Positions 1-9,314 of a stretch of 64,000 nt of DNA are shown piece after piece. The notes under the pieces were generated by a model. The model had not been told where the DNA came from and ran no database searches. It worked only from the letters and a program-made list of their open reading frames with translations. Positions within the stretch are counted from its first letter, which is position 1. Each line of letters begins with the position of its first letter. The stretch covers positions 1,612,001 to 1,676,000 of the forward strand of contig NZ_JABBGC010000001.1 of assembly GCF_012927205.1 (NCBI RefSeq). Reading direction: 5' to 3'. Origin of the DNA: Chitinophaga fulva (GTDB lineage Bacteria; Bacteroidota; Bacteroidia; Chitinophagales; Chitinophagaceae). Both the position numbers and the translations under genes were made by a program.

Positions 1-702
1 GAAGGAGATGTGCAGATTGGCGGCTTTGGTCCGTATCCTATTTCTTACCGGGCGTTGGTGCCTAAAACCGGCGAATGTGCCAACCTGTTGGTGCCCGTTT
101 GTTTATCTGCCTCCCATATTGCTTATGGTTCTATCCGGATGGAGCCGGTGTTTATGGTGCTGGCGCAATCTGCCGCTACAGCAGCGGTGGTAGCTATCGA
201 CAGTAAGGTGCCGGTGCAGCAGGTGGCGGTCCAGCAGGTGCAGCAGATGCTGGCAGCTAATCCGCTGGCCGACAACAGTACGCCGGAAATACTGGTGGAT
301 AATGACGATGCGGCCCATGTGACGCTGAAGGGCGACTGGAAGAAAGATGGGAAAGGTAGTTATGGGCCGTCCCTGTACCTGGATGACAGCAAGGGAAGTG
401 TGCCGAAATCTGCACGTTTTACTCCCGAGATACAGCAAGAACGGGAATACCATATTTACAGCTATCTGCCCAAGCTGGCCAACCAGGCGACGGTTACCCA
501 TGTGCGGGTTTTTGACGGAAAGGAACTGAAGCAGGTGAAGATAGAAGCAAATGCCATTAAGGTGGAGGGACAGACTTCCGGTGAATGGGTGTCGTTGGGG
601 AGTTTCCGTTTGCCGAAAGGGAAGAAGGCGTATGTAGAGATCAGTAATGAGCAGGCGGATGGCCCGGTGGTGGCCGATGCGCTGTTGTTTATCGCCCGTT
701 GA
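1..702 (+). CDS. FAD-dependent oxidoreductase, C-terminal part (5' end outside window)
   Basis: The reading frame is open from base 1, so the gene begins upstream of the window; 233 residues are visible. The first 60 or so residues look like the end of an FAD_oxidored-type fold: a GGFGPYPISYR stretch, then CANLLVPVCLSASHIAYG and a segment around RMEPVFMVL, which together are typical of secreted FAD-dependent oxidoreductases of Bacteroidota. From about residue 95 to the end the sequence looks like the beta-rich golvesin/xanthan-lyase-like C-terminal domain, including an EYHIYSYLPK segment and ending at LLFIAR. The substrate cannot be told. A DeoR-type regulator and a SusC/SusD pair follow, so a role in carbohydrate use is possible (inference). 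A strong terminator closes the gene. Confidence 0.7.
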   Translation, partial: EGDVQIGGFGPYPISYRALVPKTGECANLLVPVCLSASHIAYGSIRMEPVFMVLAQSAATAAVVAIDSKVPVQQVAVQQVQQMLAANPLADNSTPEILVDNDDAAHVTLKGDWKKDGKGSYGPSLYLDDSKGSVPKSARFTPEIQQEREYHIYSYLPKLANQATVTHVRVFDGKELKQVKIEANAIKVEGQTSGEWVSLGSFRLPKGKKAYVEISNEQADGPVVADALLFIAR

Positions 703-753
703 TCATTTAGGTATTTTGATATTTTGTTATTTTATTATTGCGTTTAGGAAGAT

Positions 754-786
754 GACCGTCTGGCTTTGCCAGGCGGTCTTTTTTTG
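754..786 (+). terminator. Rho-independent terminator after the oxidoreductase gene
   Basis: An 11-bp stem, GACCGTCTGGC pairing with GCCAGGCGGTC through one wobble, encloses a TTT loop and is followed by seven T residues. It lies about 50 bases after the stop codon at 702. Confidence 0.85.
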
Positions 787-853
787 AATAAAGTCATCAG
801 CAACCGGTGGTCATCGCCCTCAAAAAATATTTTTTTTAGAAAATATTATGCGA

Positions 854-883
854 CAGATCTGCGTTTTATGCAGAAATCTGCAT
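854..883 (+). promoter_or_regulatory. Two palindromes, probable DeoR-type operator
   Basis: CAGATCTG (854-861) is followed by ATGCAGAAATCTGCAT (868-883), a palindrome with 7-base arms and an AA centre. Both share the TCTG/CAGA half-site. They sit just upstream of the TAnnTTTG box at 897-904, where a bound repressor would block polymerase. The next gene is a DeoR-type regulator, so autoregulation is the simplest reading (inference). Confidence 0.5.
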
Positions 884-896
884 GAAATTGCATTTT

Positions 897-904
897 TATA
901 TTTG
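897..904 (+). promoter_or_regulatory. Promoter -7 box upstream of the DeoR-type gene
   Basis: TATATTTG matches the TAnnTTTG -7 element of Bacteroidota housekeeping promoters. It lies 45 bases before the start at 950. I see no convincing -33 TTTG at the normal distance; the palindromes at 854-883 occupy that region. Confidence 0.5.
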
Positions 905-949
905 TTTGAATGCGTTTTTTTGCCGAATTTAAAGTAGAATAAACTTCCG

Positions 950-1696
950 ATGCTAAAAAAGGAACGTCAGGCATATATCTTACACCAGGTCAACCTACAT
1001 AACAAGGTATTGTCGTCGCATCTGAGCGAACAGATGGGGGTGTCGGAGGATACGATCCGCCGGGACCTGGCGGAGCTGGCTAAAGAAGGGAAGATGCTGA
1101 AAGTACACGGTGGCGGGTTGTCCAACTCATTTCACCAGGGTGCGGTAGCACAGGACGTATATGCCATAGAAGAGAAACGCATCATCGCCATGAAGGCTGT
1201 GGAACTGATACGTGACGGCATGTTTGTATTGACAACCGGCGGCACCACTATTCTGCAGCTGGCGCGGATGTTACCGCCCGAATTGCGGGCCACTTTTGTT
1301 ACGGTAAGTTTACCGGCAGCCTCTGAATATGCCAATCATCCGAATATAGAAGTGATCGTTATCGGTGACAAGTTATCCAAGAATTCGAAAATCACGGTTG
1401 GTGGAGAAGCAATCGCCAAAATCAAGGATATCCGGGCGGACCTGTGTTTCATCGGGGTCAATGCCATTGATGTTCAGGCGGGCCTTACAGACAATGACTG
1501 GGAGGTGGTGCAGGTAAAAAAGACGATGGTCGCCACTGCCAAAAAAGTAGTAGCCATGTGTATATCCGAAAAGGTGAATACCGCAGAGCATCTGAAAGTA
1601 TGTAACGTTGAAGATATTGATATATTGATCACCGAGTTGCAGCCAAAATCGAAGAAGTTGCAGCCATACAGTAGTAAAGGAATTAAGATTTTATAA
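950..1696 (+). CDS. DeoR/GlpR family transcriptional regulator
   Basis: A 248-residue protein of the normal length for this family. Residues 1-57 form the DeoR winged helix-turn-helix, with the signature VSEDTIRRDLAELAKEGK followed by a VHGG turn. Residues of about 75-232 match the DeoRC sensor domain, which binds sugar phosphates in characterised members; the TTGGTT motif near residue 95 is the expected phosphate-binding part. The ATG at 950 begins the first conserved helix and is a good start. It is alone between an upstream terminator and a SusC gene about 255 bases downstream, so it may control that SusC/SusD locus. The palindromes just upstream suggest that it also controls itself. The ligand is unknown. 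Confidence 0.9.
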   Translation: MLKKERQAYILHQVNLHNKVLSSHLSEQMGVSEDTIRRDLAELAKEGKMLKVHGGGLSNSFHQGAVAQDVYAIEEKRIIAMKAVELIRDGMFVLTTGGTTILQLARMLPPELRATFVTVSLPAASEYANHPNIEVIVIGDKLSKNSKITVGGEAIAKIKDIRADLCFIGVNAIDVQAGLTDNDWEVVQVKKTMVATAKKVVAMCISEKVNTAEHLKVCNVEDIDILITELQPKSKKLQPYSSKGIKIL

Positions 1697-1781
1697 CAAT
1701 CATTTTTATTATTTAACACGTTTATCAACAAATAGCCCTCCCGGGCTGTTTTACAGGACAACCGACGTTTGAAAAAGCGTT

Positions 1782-1931
1782 GTGAAAAACGAATTTCGGG
1801 AATGGCTGGTGAGGCAGTATGACACCATTCCGGCCACTATTTTCAGAAGGCACAAAAAAGAGGATTTAATAAGGCAATCAACCATTCAACAGTTGTTTTA
1901 CGACTGTTTTAAGGGCTACGAACAACAGTAA
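1782..1931 (+). CDS. Possible small protein of 49 residues (weak)
   Basis: A short open frame begins with GTG at 1782 and ends with TAA at 1931, in the 255-base gap between the DeoR-type gene and SusC. The product is charged and mixed in composition (it begins VKNEFREWLVRQYDTIP), with no signal peptide, membrane segment or recognised family. There is no clear ribosome binding site. It may be a real small gene, a relic, or chance. The rest of the gap, 1697-1781, holds only a weak CCCTCCCGGGCT hairpin. Confidence 0.2.
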   Translation: MKNEFREWLVRQYDTIPATIFRRHKKEDLIRQSTIQQLFYDCFKGYEQQ

Positions 1932-1951
1932 CCAACATTTAAAAATCACTT

Positions 1952-4900
1952 ATGATCACGCGTGTATTTATGCGATTGACAGGGAGTGGCCGTGCGCTGC
2001 TTTTACTGTTGATGACCTGCCTGGCTGCCACCGTCAGCGCGCAGGTGAAAATATCCGGTAAGGTAACAGACGAAGCCGGAACTCCCTTACCTGGAATTAC
2101 CGTTACGCTCAAAAACACCAAACTAGGCGCCAATACTACGGTTGACGGGCTTTATAGCTTCGTGGCCAACGTACCGGCAGGCAACTATGTACTGGCTGTT
2201 ACCGGTGTGGGTTTTACCACGCAGGAAATACCGGTCACCATTGGTACTTCCAATATTACCCGGGATGTGAAGATGGGTGTTTCCGTATCCAAGCTGGATG
2301 AAATTGTGGTAACTGGTACCTCTCAGGGTACCACCCGCCGCCAGTTAGGTAGTTACATCAGTTCCGTAAAGGCAGAAGACCTTAATAAAGGCGCCACCGG
2401 CAACGTGCTGGCCGCTTTGCAAGGTAAAACGGCTGGTGCGCAGATCACACAGAACTCCGGTGATCCTTCCGGCGGTATCTCTGTAAAACTCAGAGGAACC
2501 AGTACCATCAATGGTTCTACCGAGCCACTGTACATCGTGGATGGTGTCATCGTAGACAACTCTACCACCCGCGTTACCAACGCAGATCCTAACTATGCCG
2601 GCGCCAACTTTGTTGGTACCGTTGGCCAGAACCGTATGGCAGATATCAACCCGGATGACATAGAGCGTGTGGAAGTGCTGAACGGCGCCGCCGCCGCCGC
2701 TATCTACGGTTCCCGTGCCAATTCGGGGGTAGTGCAGATCTTCACCAAAAGAGGCAGCTCAGGTGCTCCGGTGATTAACTTCTCCACCGGCATCTCCATC
2801 AATGAGCTACGTAAGAAACTGGATGTAAACCGCGCTCCTACCAAGTTTGGTGGGAACCCGAACGATTCTACCCAGAACATCCTGACGCCGGCAGTTGTCA
2901 GCACCTTCCCGGTACAACGTTACGACTACCAGGATTTCATTTTTCGTACAGGCGTTGGTACCGACAATAATGTGTCTGTCGCCGGTGGAAAAGACAAGAC
3001 GAAATACTATGCCTCTGCCAGCTACTTCTACAATCAGGGCATCATCAAGAATACCGATTTCAATCGCTTCAGCTTCCGGGTGAACCTCGATCAGGAGGTG
3101 ACCAAATGGCTCACCATGAATGCAACCGTCAATTATGTTTACAGTAAGTCGAACGAGAAACCTGACGGTAATACCTTTTATTCACCAATGAACTCCGTTA
3201 CCATTCTCGGTAACTACTACGATATACAGAAAAGGGATGCGCTGGGTAACCTTATGAAAGTGGGTAACCTGGGCCGTGTGAACCCGGTGTCTATCATTGA
3301 AGATTTCCGCCAGCATCAGCAGGTGGGCCGTGTGATTGCCGGTTTGGGGCTGAAAGCGAATGCCACTAAAAACCTGACGTTGGATTATCATGTAGGTATC
3401 GACAACTACTATCAGGACGGTACCACCTTTATTCCGCCATTCGCCTATAATGTAAGCACTGGCTTCTTCGGCGGCGGTACTGCGCTGGACCCCAGCCTGA
3501 ACGGATACGCCAGTGCGGGTATCAATACATCCTTCCTGATCAACCATGATGCGAATGCCACTTACAATGCACGTATCAATGATAACCTCGAATCCGTAAC
3601 ACAGGTAGGATACTCTGTACAATACACGAAGCAACACTATTCCCTGCAACAGGGAAGAGGCATGCCGCCTTTTGTGCAGACTGCTGACAAAGCTACCACC
3701 GCTATTCCCGGTAGTGATATGCGCTCTGAGTACTCTATCTCCGGGGAGTATATCCAACAAAACTTCAAATACCGCAATCAGTTGTTCCTGACAGGTGCGC
3801 TGCGTGTGGATGGTTCTTCTGTATTCGGTAAAAATGAACGCAACCTGCTGTACACCAAATTGAGTGGTAGCTACGTATTGTCAGGCACAGATTTCTGGGC
3901 TAAATCTTCTCTCGCCAAATGGTGGACATTATTCAAACTGCGTGCTGCTTATGGTGAATCCGGTAACATGACCGGTCTTACAGCATATGCGCGTTACAAT
4001 ACCTATGTAGCGAATGCCTTTGTGGGTGCTTCCGGTTTCCAGGGGCCTTTGGTATACACAGACCCCGGGGTGAAACCTGAAAAACAAAAAGAACTGGAAA
4101 TAGGTACAGACCTGTCTTTCCTGGACGACCGCCTCGGCCTTAGTGTGAACTACTACCGCAAAAAAGTACAGGACCTGTTGATTGACCGCGCCGTTGCGCC
4201 AACCACTGGTTATACTTCCATACGGAGCAACATCGGCTCTTTAAGGAACAACGGTATAGAAGTGGTCCTCAATGCCGTACCGGTGAGGACCAAAAATTTC
4301 ACCTGGAACCTCACTGCTATCTTCAATCGCAACCGCAATGAAGCGCTGGACATCGGACAGGCGCTGATATTGGCGAATACTGTGGGTGGCGCTCCGGTGG
4401 CTATCGCCGCAGGCTATCCCATCGGGTTCTTCTATGGTACCTTCTATGCCCGCGATGCTAACGGTAATATCCTGACCACACCGGCCGGTATCCCTGTCAC
4501 AGAAAGAGGTGTCCAGAAAGGCCCATTCGATTACCAGGCACAGCGTGACCCCGCCACCGGGCTGCCGCTGGCTTCCGCTCCGGCACTCAACAAAAAAATT
4601 GGTGACCCTAACCCGGATTGGACCGGCACTTTCACGACCGACCTGAATTATAAAAAACTGGGACTGCATATACAGCTGGATGCCGTACAGGGAGTGGATG
4701 TTTTTAACGCAGACTTTAGAACCCGCCAGGGCGTTGATAATGGTAAGATCGCAGAACAGGAGGACCTTGGCCAGTTGCCAAGAGGTTATATCGCTGGCGT
4801 ATACAACATTCAGGAATTCAGGATAGATAAGGGCAGTTTCGTGAAACTGCGTGAAGTGGCCCTGAGCTACAATTTCGGAAAATTGAACAACGTACTGAAG

Positions 4901-5068
4901 GACCTGACCGTTAGCCTGGGAGGCCGGAACCTCATTTCATGGGACAACTACAAAGGTTATGACCCCGAAGTGAACGCTGCAGGACAAAGTACTGTTTTAC
5001 GTGGTATAGACTTCGGTGCTGTGCCTGTTCCGCGTACCTATAACCTGACCGTCCGCGCCAAATTCTAA
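1952..5068 (+). CDS. SusC/RagA family TonB-linked outer membrane protein
   Basis: A 1038-residue TonB-dependent transporter of the SusC type. It has a signal peptide (residues 1-30, cleavage before QVKISG), a carboxypeptidase-regulatory beta-sandwich at about 33-118 with the GKVTDEAGTPLPGITV signature, a TonB-box-like KLDEIVVTGT stretch, a plug domain at about 130-260 that includes LYIVDGVIVD, and a long beta-barrel ending in a terminal phenylalanine. SusC proteins form a lidded pore with a SusD lipoprotein and import oligosaccharides or other polymers with energy from TonB. The SusD partner starts 17 bases downstream. No glycoside hydrolase lies beside it, so the substrate cannot be named. 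Confidence 0.95.
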   Translation: MITRVFMRLTGSGRALLLLLMTCLAATVSAQVKISGKVTDEAGTPLPGITVTLKNTKLGANTTVDGLYSFVANVPAGNYVLAVTGVGFTTQEIPVTIGTSNITRDVKMGVSVSKLDEIVVTGTSQGTTRRQLGSYISSVKAEDLNKGATGNVLAALQGKTAGAQITQNSGDPSGGISVKLRGTSTINGSTEPLYIVDGVIVDNSTTRVTNADPNYAGANFVGTVGQNRMADINPDDIERVEVLNGAAAAAIYGSRANSGVVQIFTKRGSSGAPVINFSTGISINELRKKLDVNRAPTKFGGNPNDSTQNILTPAVVSTFPVQRYDYQDFIFRTGVGTDNNVSVAGGKDKTKYYASASYFYNQGIIKNTDFNRFSFRVNLDQEVTKWLTMNATVNYVYSKSNEKPDGNTFYSPMNSVTILGNYYDIQKRDALGNLMKVGNLGRVNPVSIIEDFRQHQQVGRVIAGLGLKANATKNLTLDYHVGIDNYYQDGTTFIPPFAYNVSTGFFGGGTALDPSLNGYASAGINTSFLINHDANATYNARINDNLESVTQVGYSVQYTKQHYSLQQGRGMPPFVQTADKATTAIPGSDMRSEYSISGEYIQQNFKYRNQLFLTGALRVDGSSVFGKNERNLLYTKLSGSYVLSGTDFWAKSSLAKWWTLFKLRAAYGESGNMTGLTAYARYNTYVANAFVGASGFQGPLVYTDPGVKPEKQKELEIGTDLSFLDDRLGLSVNYYRKKVQDLLIDRAVAPTTGYTSIRSNIGSLRNNGIEVVLNAVPVRTKNFTWNLTAIFNRNRNEALDIGQALILANTVGGAPVAIAAGYPIGFFYGTFYARDANGNILTTPAGIPVTERGVQKGPFDYQAQRDPATGLPLASAPALNKKIGDPNPDWTGTFTTDLNYKKLGLHIQLDAVQGVDVFNADFRTRQGVDNGKIAEQEDLGQLPRGYIAGVYNIQEFRIDKGSFVKLREVALSYNFGKLNNVLKDLTVSLGGRNLISWDNYKGYDPEVNAAGQSTVLRGIDFGAVPVPRTYNLTVRAKF

Positions 5069-5085
5069 TTCTAAAAAGACAAATC

Positions 5086-6399
5086 ATGAAACGAACTACT
5101 TTCTATACATACCTGACCATGGCCACGTTCCTGTTGTCTGCGGCGGCCTGTAAAAAAGATTACCAGGACCCTTCCGGGCCTTCCCAGGACCAGGCCTTTA
5201 GCTCGCCGCAAGCGATTACAGATGCGGCAGTGGGACTGCAGGCCAACTATGTCAAAGACAGGACCGGGCTGATTTATACCACTATTACCTCCGGAAGCCT
5301 GCTGAGCGGGGAAACGTTTGTCACCAATCCGGGCAACGCTGATGAAGGTCAGCTGGGCACCGGTGGCAACACCGTGTTGAACAACAATGTAGTGGTGACC
5401 GGTATGTGGGCTTATACCAACAAGATCGTTTATGACGCGGAAAAAGTACTGCGTGCCACCAATACCGTGGTATCCGATAAAGGTTATGCCAGTGGCCTGA
5501 TTGCCTATACTTCTATCTTTAAGGCGCTGGCACTGGGCGTGCAGGCCAATTACTGGGAGCAGGTACCGGATACCATCAGTAGTCCGGATTTGCCGACCCG
5601 TGTGCATTTTATCCCGGGAAAACAAGGCTATGCAAGGGCGGTACGCACTATCGACAATGCACTGAATGCCATCGCTGCCAATCCGATCAGCTCTGCTATC
5701 ACACCGTTTCTGCCTAAAGGGATTAATGTTGTCAATACTCTCTATGCCCTCAAGGCCCGTTACGCATTGAGTGCCGGTGATTATGCTGCTGCGCTGGATG
5801 CTGCCAATAAAGTAGATCTTACCAGTGCCGGTATCAGCACCTTTAACTTCAATCCGCAGGTGGCCAATCCGATCTTTACCCTCGTATCTTCCACCAGCAA
5901 TATTTACCAGGTAGTGGATTCCACGATGGGGCTGCCTGTAGCGCTGGCGCCTACTCCAACCGATGCCAGGATACCGTTTTATATGACAAGACAAGCCACC
6001 GGGTTGAAATTTGTCATGAGCGGGTTCTTTAAGTCCAATATTCAGTCGATCCCGGTGTTCCTGCCAGGGGAAATTATGCTGATCAAGGCGGAATGTTATG
6101 CGCGTAATAACGACCTGGTAACGGGGCTCACGGAGCTGAACAAAGTAGTGACCAAAAAGCCGTCGGATGATCCGTTTGGCATAGGCGCCAACCTGCCGCC
6201 GGTGGCGGCAGCCACCATACCGGACCTGCTGGCACAGATCTACAAACACCGTCGTATTGAAATGTTCATGTCCGGACAGGAAATTGAAGACCAGCGGCGT
6301 TTTGGCCGGCCGACTACCGAAAGGAAACGGAATTATTTCCCTTATCCTTTTGTGGAAAGGAATGATAATCCAAATACACCACCTGACCCTACTTTTTAA
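5086..6399 (+). CDS. RagB/SusD family nutrient-binding outer membrane lipoprotein
   Basis: A 437-residue lipoprotein whose signal peptide ends at the lipobox SAAAC (Cys22) and is followed by KKDY. The N-terminal helical part with the AITDAAVGL-type pattern and the C-terminal KAECYARNN and YKHRRIEMFMSGQE helices are typical of SusD. Such proteins cap the SusC barrel on the cell surface and hold the substrate. The length is a little short for the family (usually 450-600). It is translationally close to susC-like 1952-5068 and very likely in one operon with it. A hairpin at 6423-6455 follows. Confidence 0.92.
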   Translation: MKRTTFYTYLTMATFLLSAAACKKDYQDPSGPSQDQAFSSPQAITDAAVGLQANYVKDRTGLIYTTITSGSLLSGETFVTNPGNADEGQLGTGGNTVLNNNVVVTGMWAYTNKIVYDAEKVLRATNTVVSDKGYASGLIAYTSIFKALALGVQANYWEQVPDTISSPDLPTRVHFIPGKQGYARAVRTIDNALNAIAANPISSAITPFLPKGINVVNTLYALKARYALSAGDYAAALDAANKVDLTSAGISTFNFNPQVANPIFTLVSSTSNIYQVVDSTMGLPVALAPTPTDARIPFYMTRQATGLKFVMSGFFKSNIQSIPVFLPGEIMLIKAECYARNNDLVTGLTELNKVVTKKPSDDPFGIGANLPPVAAATIPDLLAQIYKHRRIEMFMSGQEIEDQRRFGRPTTERKRNYFPYPFVERNDNPNTPPDPTF

Positions 6400-6422
6400 T
6401 TTAATAGTTTTTTATCTTTACT

Positions 6423-6455
6423 AACGGCAGCCAGGAACTATTCCCGGCTGCCGTT
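6423..6455 (+). terminator. Hairpin after the SusD-like gene
   Basis: AACGGCAGCC pairs perfectly with GGCTGCCGTT around a 13-base loop. There is no T-run directly after the stem, so it may act as an mRNA 3' end stabiliser rather than a classical terminator. Confidence 0.5.
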
Positions 6456-6490
6456 CACATTACATCCTGTACCCTAAATGTCCTATAGCC

Positions 6491-7324
6491 ATGACTGAAA
6501 TCGGCGTTGTTGCCCTGGTGATCGTTATCCTGAACCTGGTGGTGTCTTACAAAGGATTTAAAGACACTGCTTTTTATGACAAATACGCTTTTATTGTGAA
6601 TGAAATGCTGGTCCACAAGGAATACTACCGCCTTATTTCTTCCGGCTTCCTGCATGTGGACTGGATGCACCTGCTTTTTAACATGATGTCGCTCTGTTTT
6701 TTTAGTGCTGACGTGGAAGCAGTGTTAGGTATTAAAAACTTCATCATCATTTATATGAGCAGTCTGGTGGGCGGTAACCTGTTGTCCCTGTTCATCCACC
6801 GGCATCATGGAGATTATAGTGCAGTAGGGGCATCCGGTGCTGTATGTGGTATTATCTTCGCGTGCATAGCGTTGTTCCCCAATATGGAAATCGGTTTCTT
6901 CGGTATCCCGTTGTACATACCTGCATGGATATACGGTGTATTGTACATGTTGTTTACCATTTTCCGGATTAAAGATAAAAATGATAACGTCGGCCATGAA
7001 GCGCATCTGGGCGGCGCTTTTATCGGGCTGGTTTTTGCCGTATGCATCGAGCCACAGGCTGTCAAACAGCATTACCTGCCAATATTGGCTATACTGCTGC
7101 CCTGCCTCTTATTCATGTACCTGTTGGTCCGCAAACCACATATTGTACTGACCGGCAATACGCCAGGTCCGCAACGTTTCCTGAACGTAGAAGACCGGTA
7201 TAATCAGCAGAAGGCGATACAACAACAGGAGATAGATGCCATACTTGAAAAGATCCACCGGCAGGGAATCAACAGCCTGTCCGCGGAAGAGAAACAAAAA
7301 CTGCAGAATTATGCAGAACGGTGA
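6491..7324 (+). CDS. Rhomboid family intramembrane serine protease
   Basis: A 277-residue polytopic membrane protein with the hallmarks of active rhomboids. GASG at residues 113-116 gives the nucleophile Ser115. HEAHLGGAF gives the catalytic His172. HLLFN at 60-64 is the conserved N-terminal element of the second membrane helix. Rhomboids cut membrane-anchored proteins within the bilayer. Six membrane segments fit, followed by a soluble tail of about 70 residues with a Gln-rich helix and the LSAEEKQKLQ stretch seen in many Bacteroidota rhomboids. It stands on its own between the Sus locus and a lipoprotein gene. The substrate is unknown. Confidence 0.92.
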   Translation: MTEIGVVALVIVILNLVVSYKGFKDTAFYDKYAFIVNEMLVHKEYYRLISSGFLHVDWMHLLFNMMSLCFFSADVEAVLGIKNFIIIYMSSLVGGNLLSLFIHRHHGDYSAVGASGAVCGIIFACIALFPNMEIGFFGIPLYIPAWIYGVLYMLFTIFRIKDKNDNVGHEAHLGGAFIGLVFAVCIEPQAVKQHYLPILAILLPCLLFMYLLVRKPHIVLTGNTPGPQRFLNVEDRYNQQKAIQQQEIDAILEKIHRQGINSLSAEEKQKLQNYAER

Positions 7325-7367
7325 CACAGAAATTCTATATTAAGTAGCTAAAATATAACCCGTACGC

Positions 7368-8198
7368 ATGAAGTTATCCAGTACTGTACTGTGTTTGGCC
7401 ATATTGAGCCTGGCCGCCTGCCGTAAAGATGAATCCGGAAACGGACCGGCATTAAACTATAATGATGTTAACATCACGTCTATCTCCGATATTCCGGCGT
7501 TCATCTATGAAGGGGACCGGCTGGTAGCGATGGGCAATGAAAAATTTTCCTATGATAACAAAGGCCACATCGTTGGGAGCCGTATTGAACATAAGGATAC
7601 GCTGAATAATATCATTACGGGGTACGTTTACAAAACGTCTTTCACCTGGGCCAACGGCCTGTGTGCCGGCAGTGTTGCTGACTCCCTGTACAGCTATATC
7701 AAAGGCACTGATGGCAGCATCAAAGATGAACGGTTTGCCAGCGGTACCATTCTCAGTAGTTATGACTATACCCTGCCTGCCGGCCGCTTGAATGCAATTA
7801 CTTTTACTCCCGGCAAATGGAATACCGCTCTGTATACTTCGATCAAGTTTGAATATGATGGCAAAGGGAATGTGATCCGGGCCGTTACCACGCAACCTAA
7901 CCTGTTTGGAAGACCGGGAGTGCCTGATCTGGTGATAACTGTTACCTTCCAGTATGATAATCATCCTAACCCTTATTATGCCATGTATAAAAAATACGGT
8001 CTCATACTGCCAGCCCTGCAACGGTTTGCTGACTGTATCTCTCCCAATAACGTCATTAAAATGCAACTGAAGATTGACAATATGGTGGAGCTGGTGCAAC
8101 AGTACGTTTATGAGTACAATGCAGCCGGTTACCCGGTAAAAATCACCACCAATGGCGGCAGTGTGACCGGGCAGACCACCTACATCACCTATCGTTAG
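7368..8198 (+). CDS. Hypothetical lipoprotein with YD-like beta repeats
   Basis: A 276-residue lipoprotein with lipobox LAAC (Cys18) followed by RKDE. The mature part contains several stretches of the form FxYDxKGxI (for example KFSYDNKGHI and FEYDGKGNV), as in other Bacteroidota lipoproteins built from repeated beta-hairpins. I do not assign a function. It begins 43 bases after the rhomboid stop codon and could be cotranscribed with it. The region just after its stop codon carries the putative LytTR-type site of the next operon. Confidence 0.75.
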   Translation: MKLSSTVLCLAILSLAACRKDESGNGPALNYNDVNITSISDIPAFIYEGDRLVAMGNEKFSYDNKGHIVGSRIEHKDTLNNIITGYVYKTSFTWANGLCAGSVADSLYSYIKGTDGSIKDERFASGTILSSYDYTLPAGRLNAITFTPGKWNTALYTSIKFEYDGKGNVIRAVTTQPNLFGRPGVPDLVITVTFQYDNHPNPYYAMYKKYGLILPALQRFADCISPNNVIKMQLKIDNMVELVQQYVYEYNAAGYPVKITTNGGSVTGQTTYITYR

Positions 8199-8203
8199 CC
8201 CCC

Positions 8204-8232
8204 GTGTTGTCTGCACATTTTGCCTTGTTGTC
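8204..8232 (+). promoter_or_regulatory. Operator-like direct repeat upstream of the LytS/LytTR operon
   Basis: GTGTTGTCTGCAC (8204-8216) is followed by a second TGTTGTC (8226-8232), 21 bases centre to centre. Nearly the same 13-mer, GTGTTGTCTACAC, is found before the TonB-dependent receptor gene at 10057-10069. LytTR regulators bind direct repeats about two helical turns apart, so this is a plausible binding site for the response regulator encoded downstream. Confidence 0.45.
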
Positions 8233-8291
8233 GCTTCTTTGGGGATAAACTGCCCTGAAGCAGCGTGCTTTGCAGTATATTTATATTGTAC

Positions 8292-9314
8292 ATGAAAGCA
8301 TCCCTGACAGCAAAATATATCAACATAACACTGCATGCGCTTATCTGGGGCATGTTGCTGTTATTGCCTTATATCGTATCATCTCCCGAAAACCAGTATA
8401 GTATTGGTCCTATCCCCGGCATTTTTTTTACCATTGCCGGTGTGATCCATATGGGTATTTTTTATGGAAATGCTTTTTACCTGTACCCACGGCTGCTCAA
8501 CCGCCGCTACTGGTGGCTGTATATTCCTGCTGCCTTGTTGCTGTTGTTTATATCCTTCCAGCTGAAGTATCATATCATGGCCACCTGGTTTCCCGGGCTG
8601 TTGCATAACAAAGCCGCTTACCGCTTTGTTTTCGGGCCTTCTGTGGTGATATTGGTGATCAGTATTTTATATCGTAAAATACTGGACCGCATATACGAAG
8701 AACGTCGGCAGAAGGAGAAACAAGCCGAGCAGCTGTCAACCGAATTAAAGTTTCTCCGCTCACAGATCAGCCCGCATTTTTTGTTTAACGTGCTGACGAA
8801 TATGGTATCGCTGGCCCGGAAGAAGTCAGATCAGCTGGAACCTTCGCTGATCATGCTGTCGGAGCTGATGCGGTATATGCTGTACAACACCGGTGGCGCC
8901 AAAGTGTCGCTACAAAAGGAAGTGGCTTATCTCGACAGTTATATTGCATTGCAGCAACTGCGTTTTGGCAATGATGTGGATATCCGCAGGGAGCTGCCAG
9001 CTGTCGCCGCCCTGGAAAATTATATGATAGAGCCCATGCTGCTAATACCCTTTGTGGAGAATGCCTTCAAGCATGGCACCGGCGTAGAGCGGCCGGTTAT
9101 CCGTATCCACCTGTCTGTTCAGGAAGATGTGCTTACCTTTGAAGTGGAAAACCATTTCGATCCGGTACAGGACACCAGCAAAGACGACAGTTCCGGAATA
9201 GGGCTGGCCAATGTTAAATCCAGGCTGGAATTGTTGTATCACCGGCATTATACCCTCGCGGTAGAGAATGATGGTAACCGGTTTTTTGTACACCTAACGT
9301 TGAAGCTTATATGA
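8292..9314 (+). CDS. LytS-type sensor histidine kinase
   Basis: A 340-residue membrane kinase. Four hydrophobic segments occupy roughly residues 10-125. A coiled linker with the EERRQKEKQAEQLSTELK stretch leads to the His_kinase domain, where QISPHFLFN carries the phosphoaccepting His162. The PFVENAFKHG motif and a late GIGLANVKSRL motif form the ATPase part. I prefer the ATG at 8292 over a GTG at 8265, because the signal-like membrane segment begins here. The stop codon overlaps the start of the response regulator by four bases (ATGA), so the pair is translationally coupled. The sensed signal is unknown. Confidence 0.92.
   Translation: MKASLTAKYINITLHALIWGMLLLLPYIVSSPENQYSIGPIPGIFFTIAGVIHMGIFYGNAFYLYPRLLNRRYWWLYIPAALLLLFISFQLKYHIMATWFPGLLHNKAAYRFVFGPSVVILVISILYRKILDRIYEERRQKEKQAEQLSTELKFLRSQISPHFLFNVLTNMVSLARKKSDQLEPSLIMLSELMRYMLYNTGGAKVSLQKEVAYLDSYIALQQLRFGNDVDIRRELPAVAALENYMIEPMLLIPFVENAFKHGTGVERPVIRIHLSVQEDVLTFEVENHFDPVQDTSKDDSSGIGLANVKSRLELLYHRHYTLAVENDGNRFFVHLTLKLI

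Noticed and set aside
1731..1752. CCCTCCCGGGCT hairpin as terminator of the DeoR-type gene
   Set aside because: The stem is short and followed by only four T residues; too weak to support alone.
5071..6249. A 392-codon minus-strand frame opposite the SusD gene
   Set aside because: It is the antisense shadow of a clear SusD-type gene, with Arg/His/Gln-rich composition and no motif.
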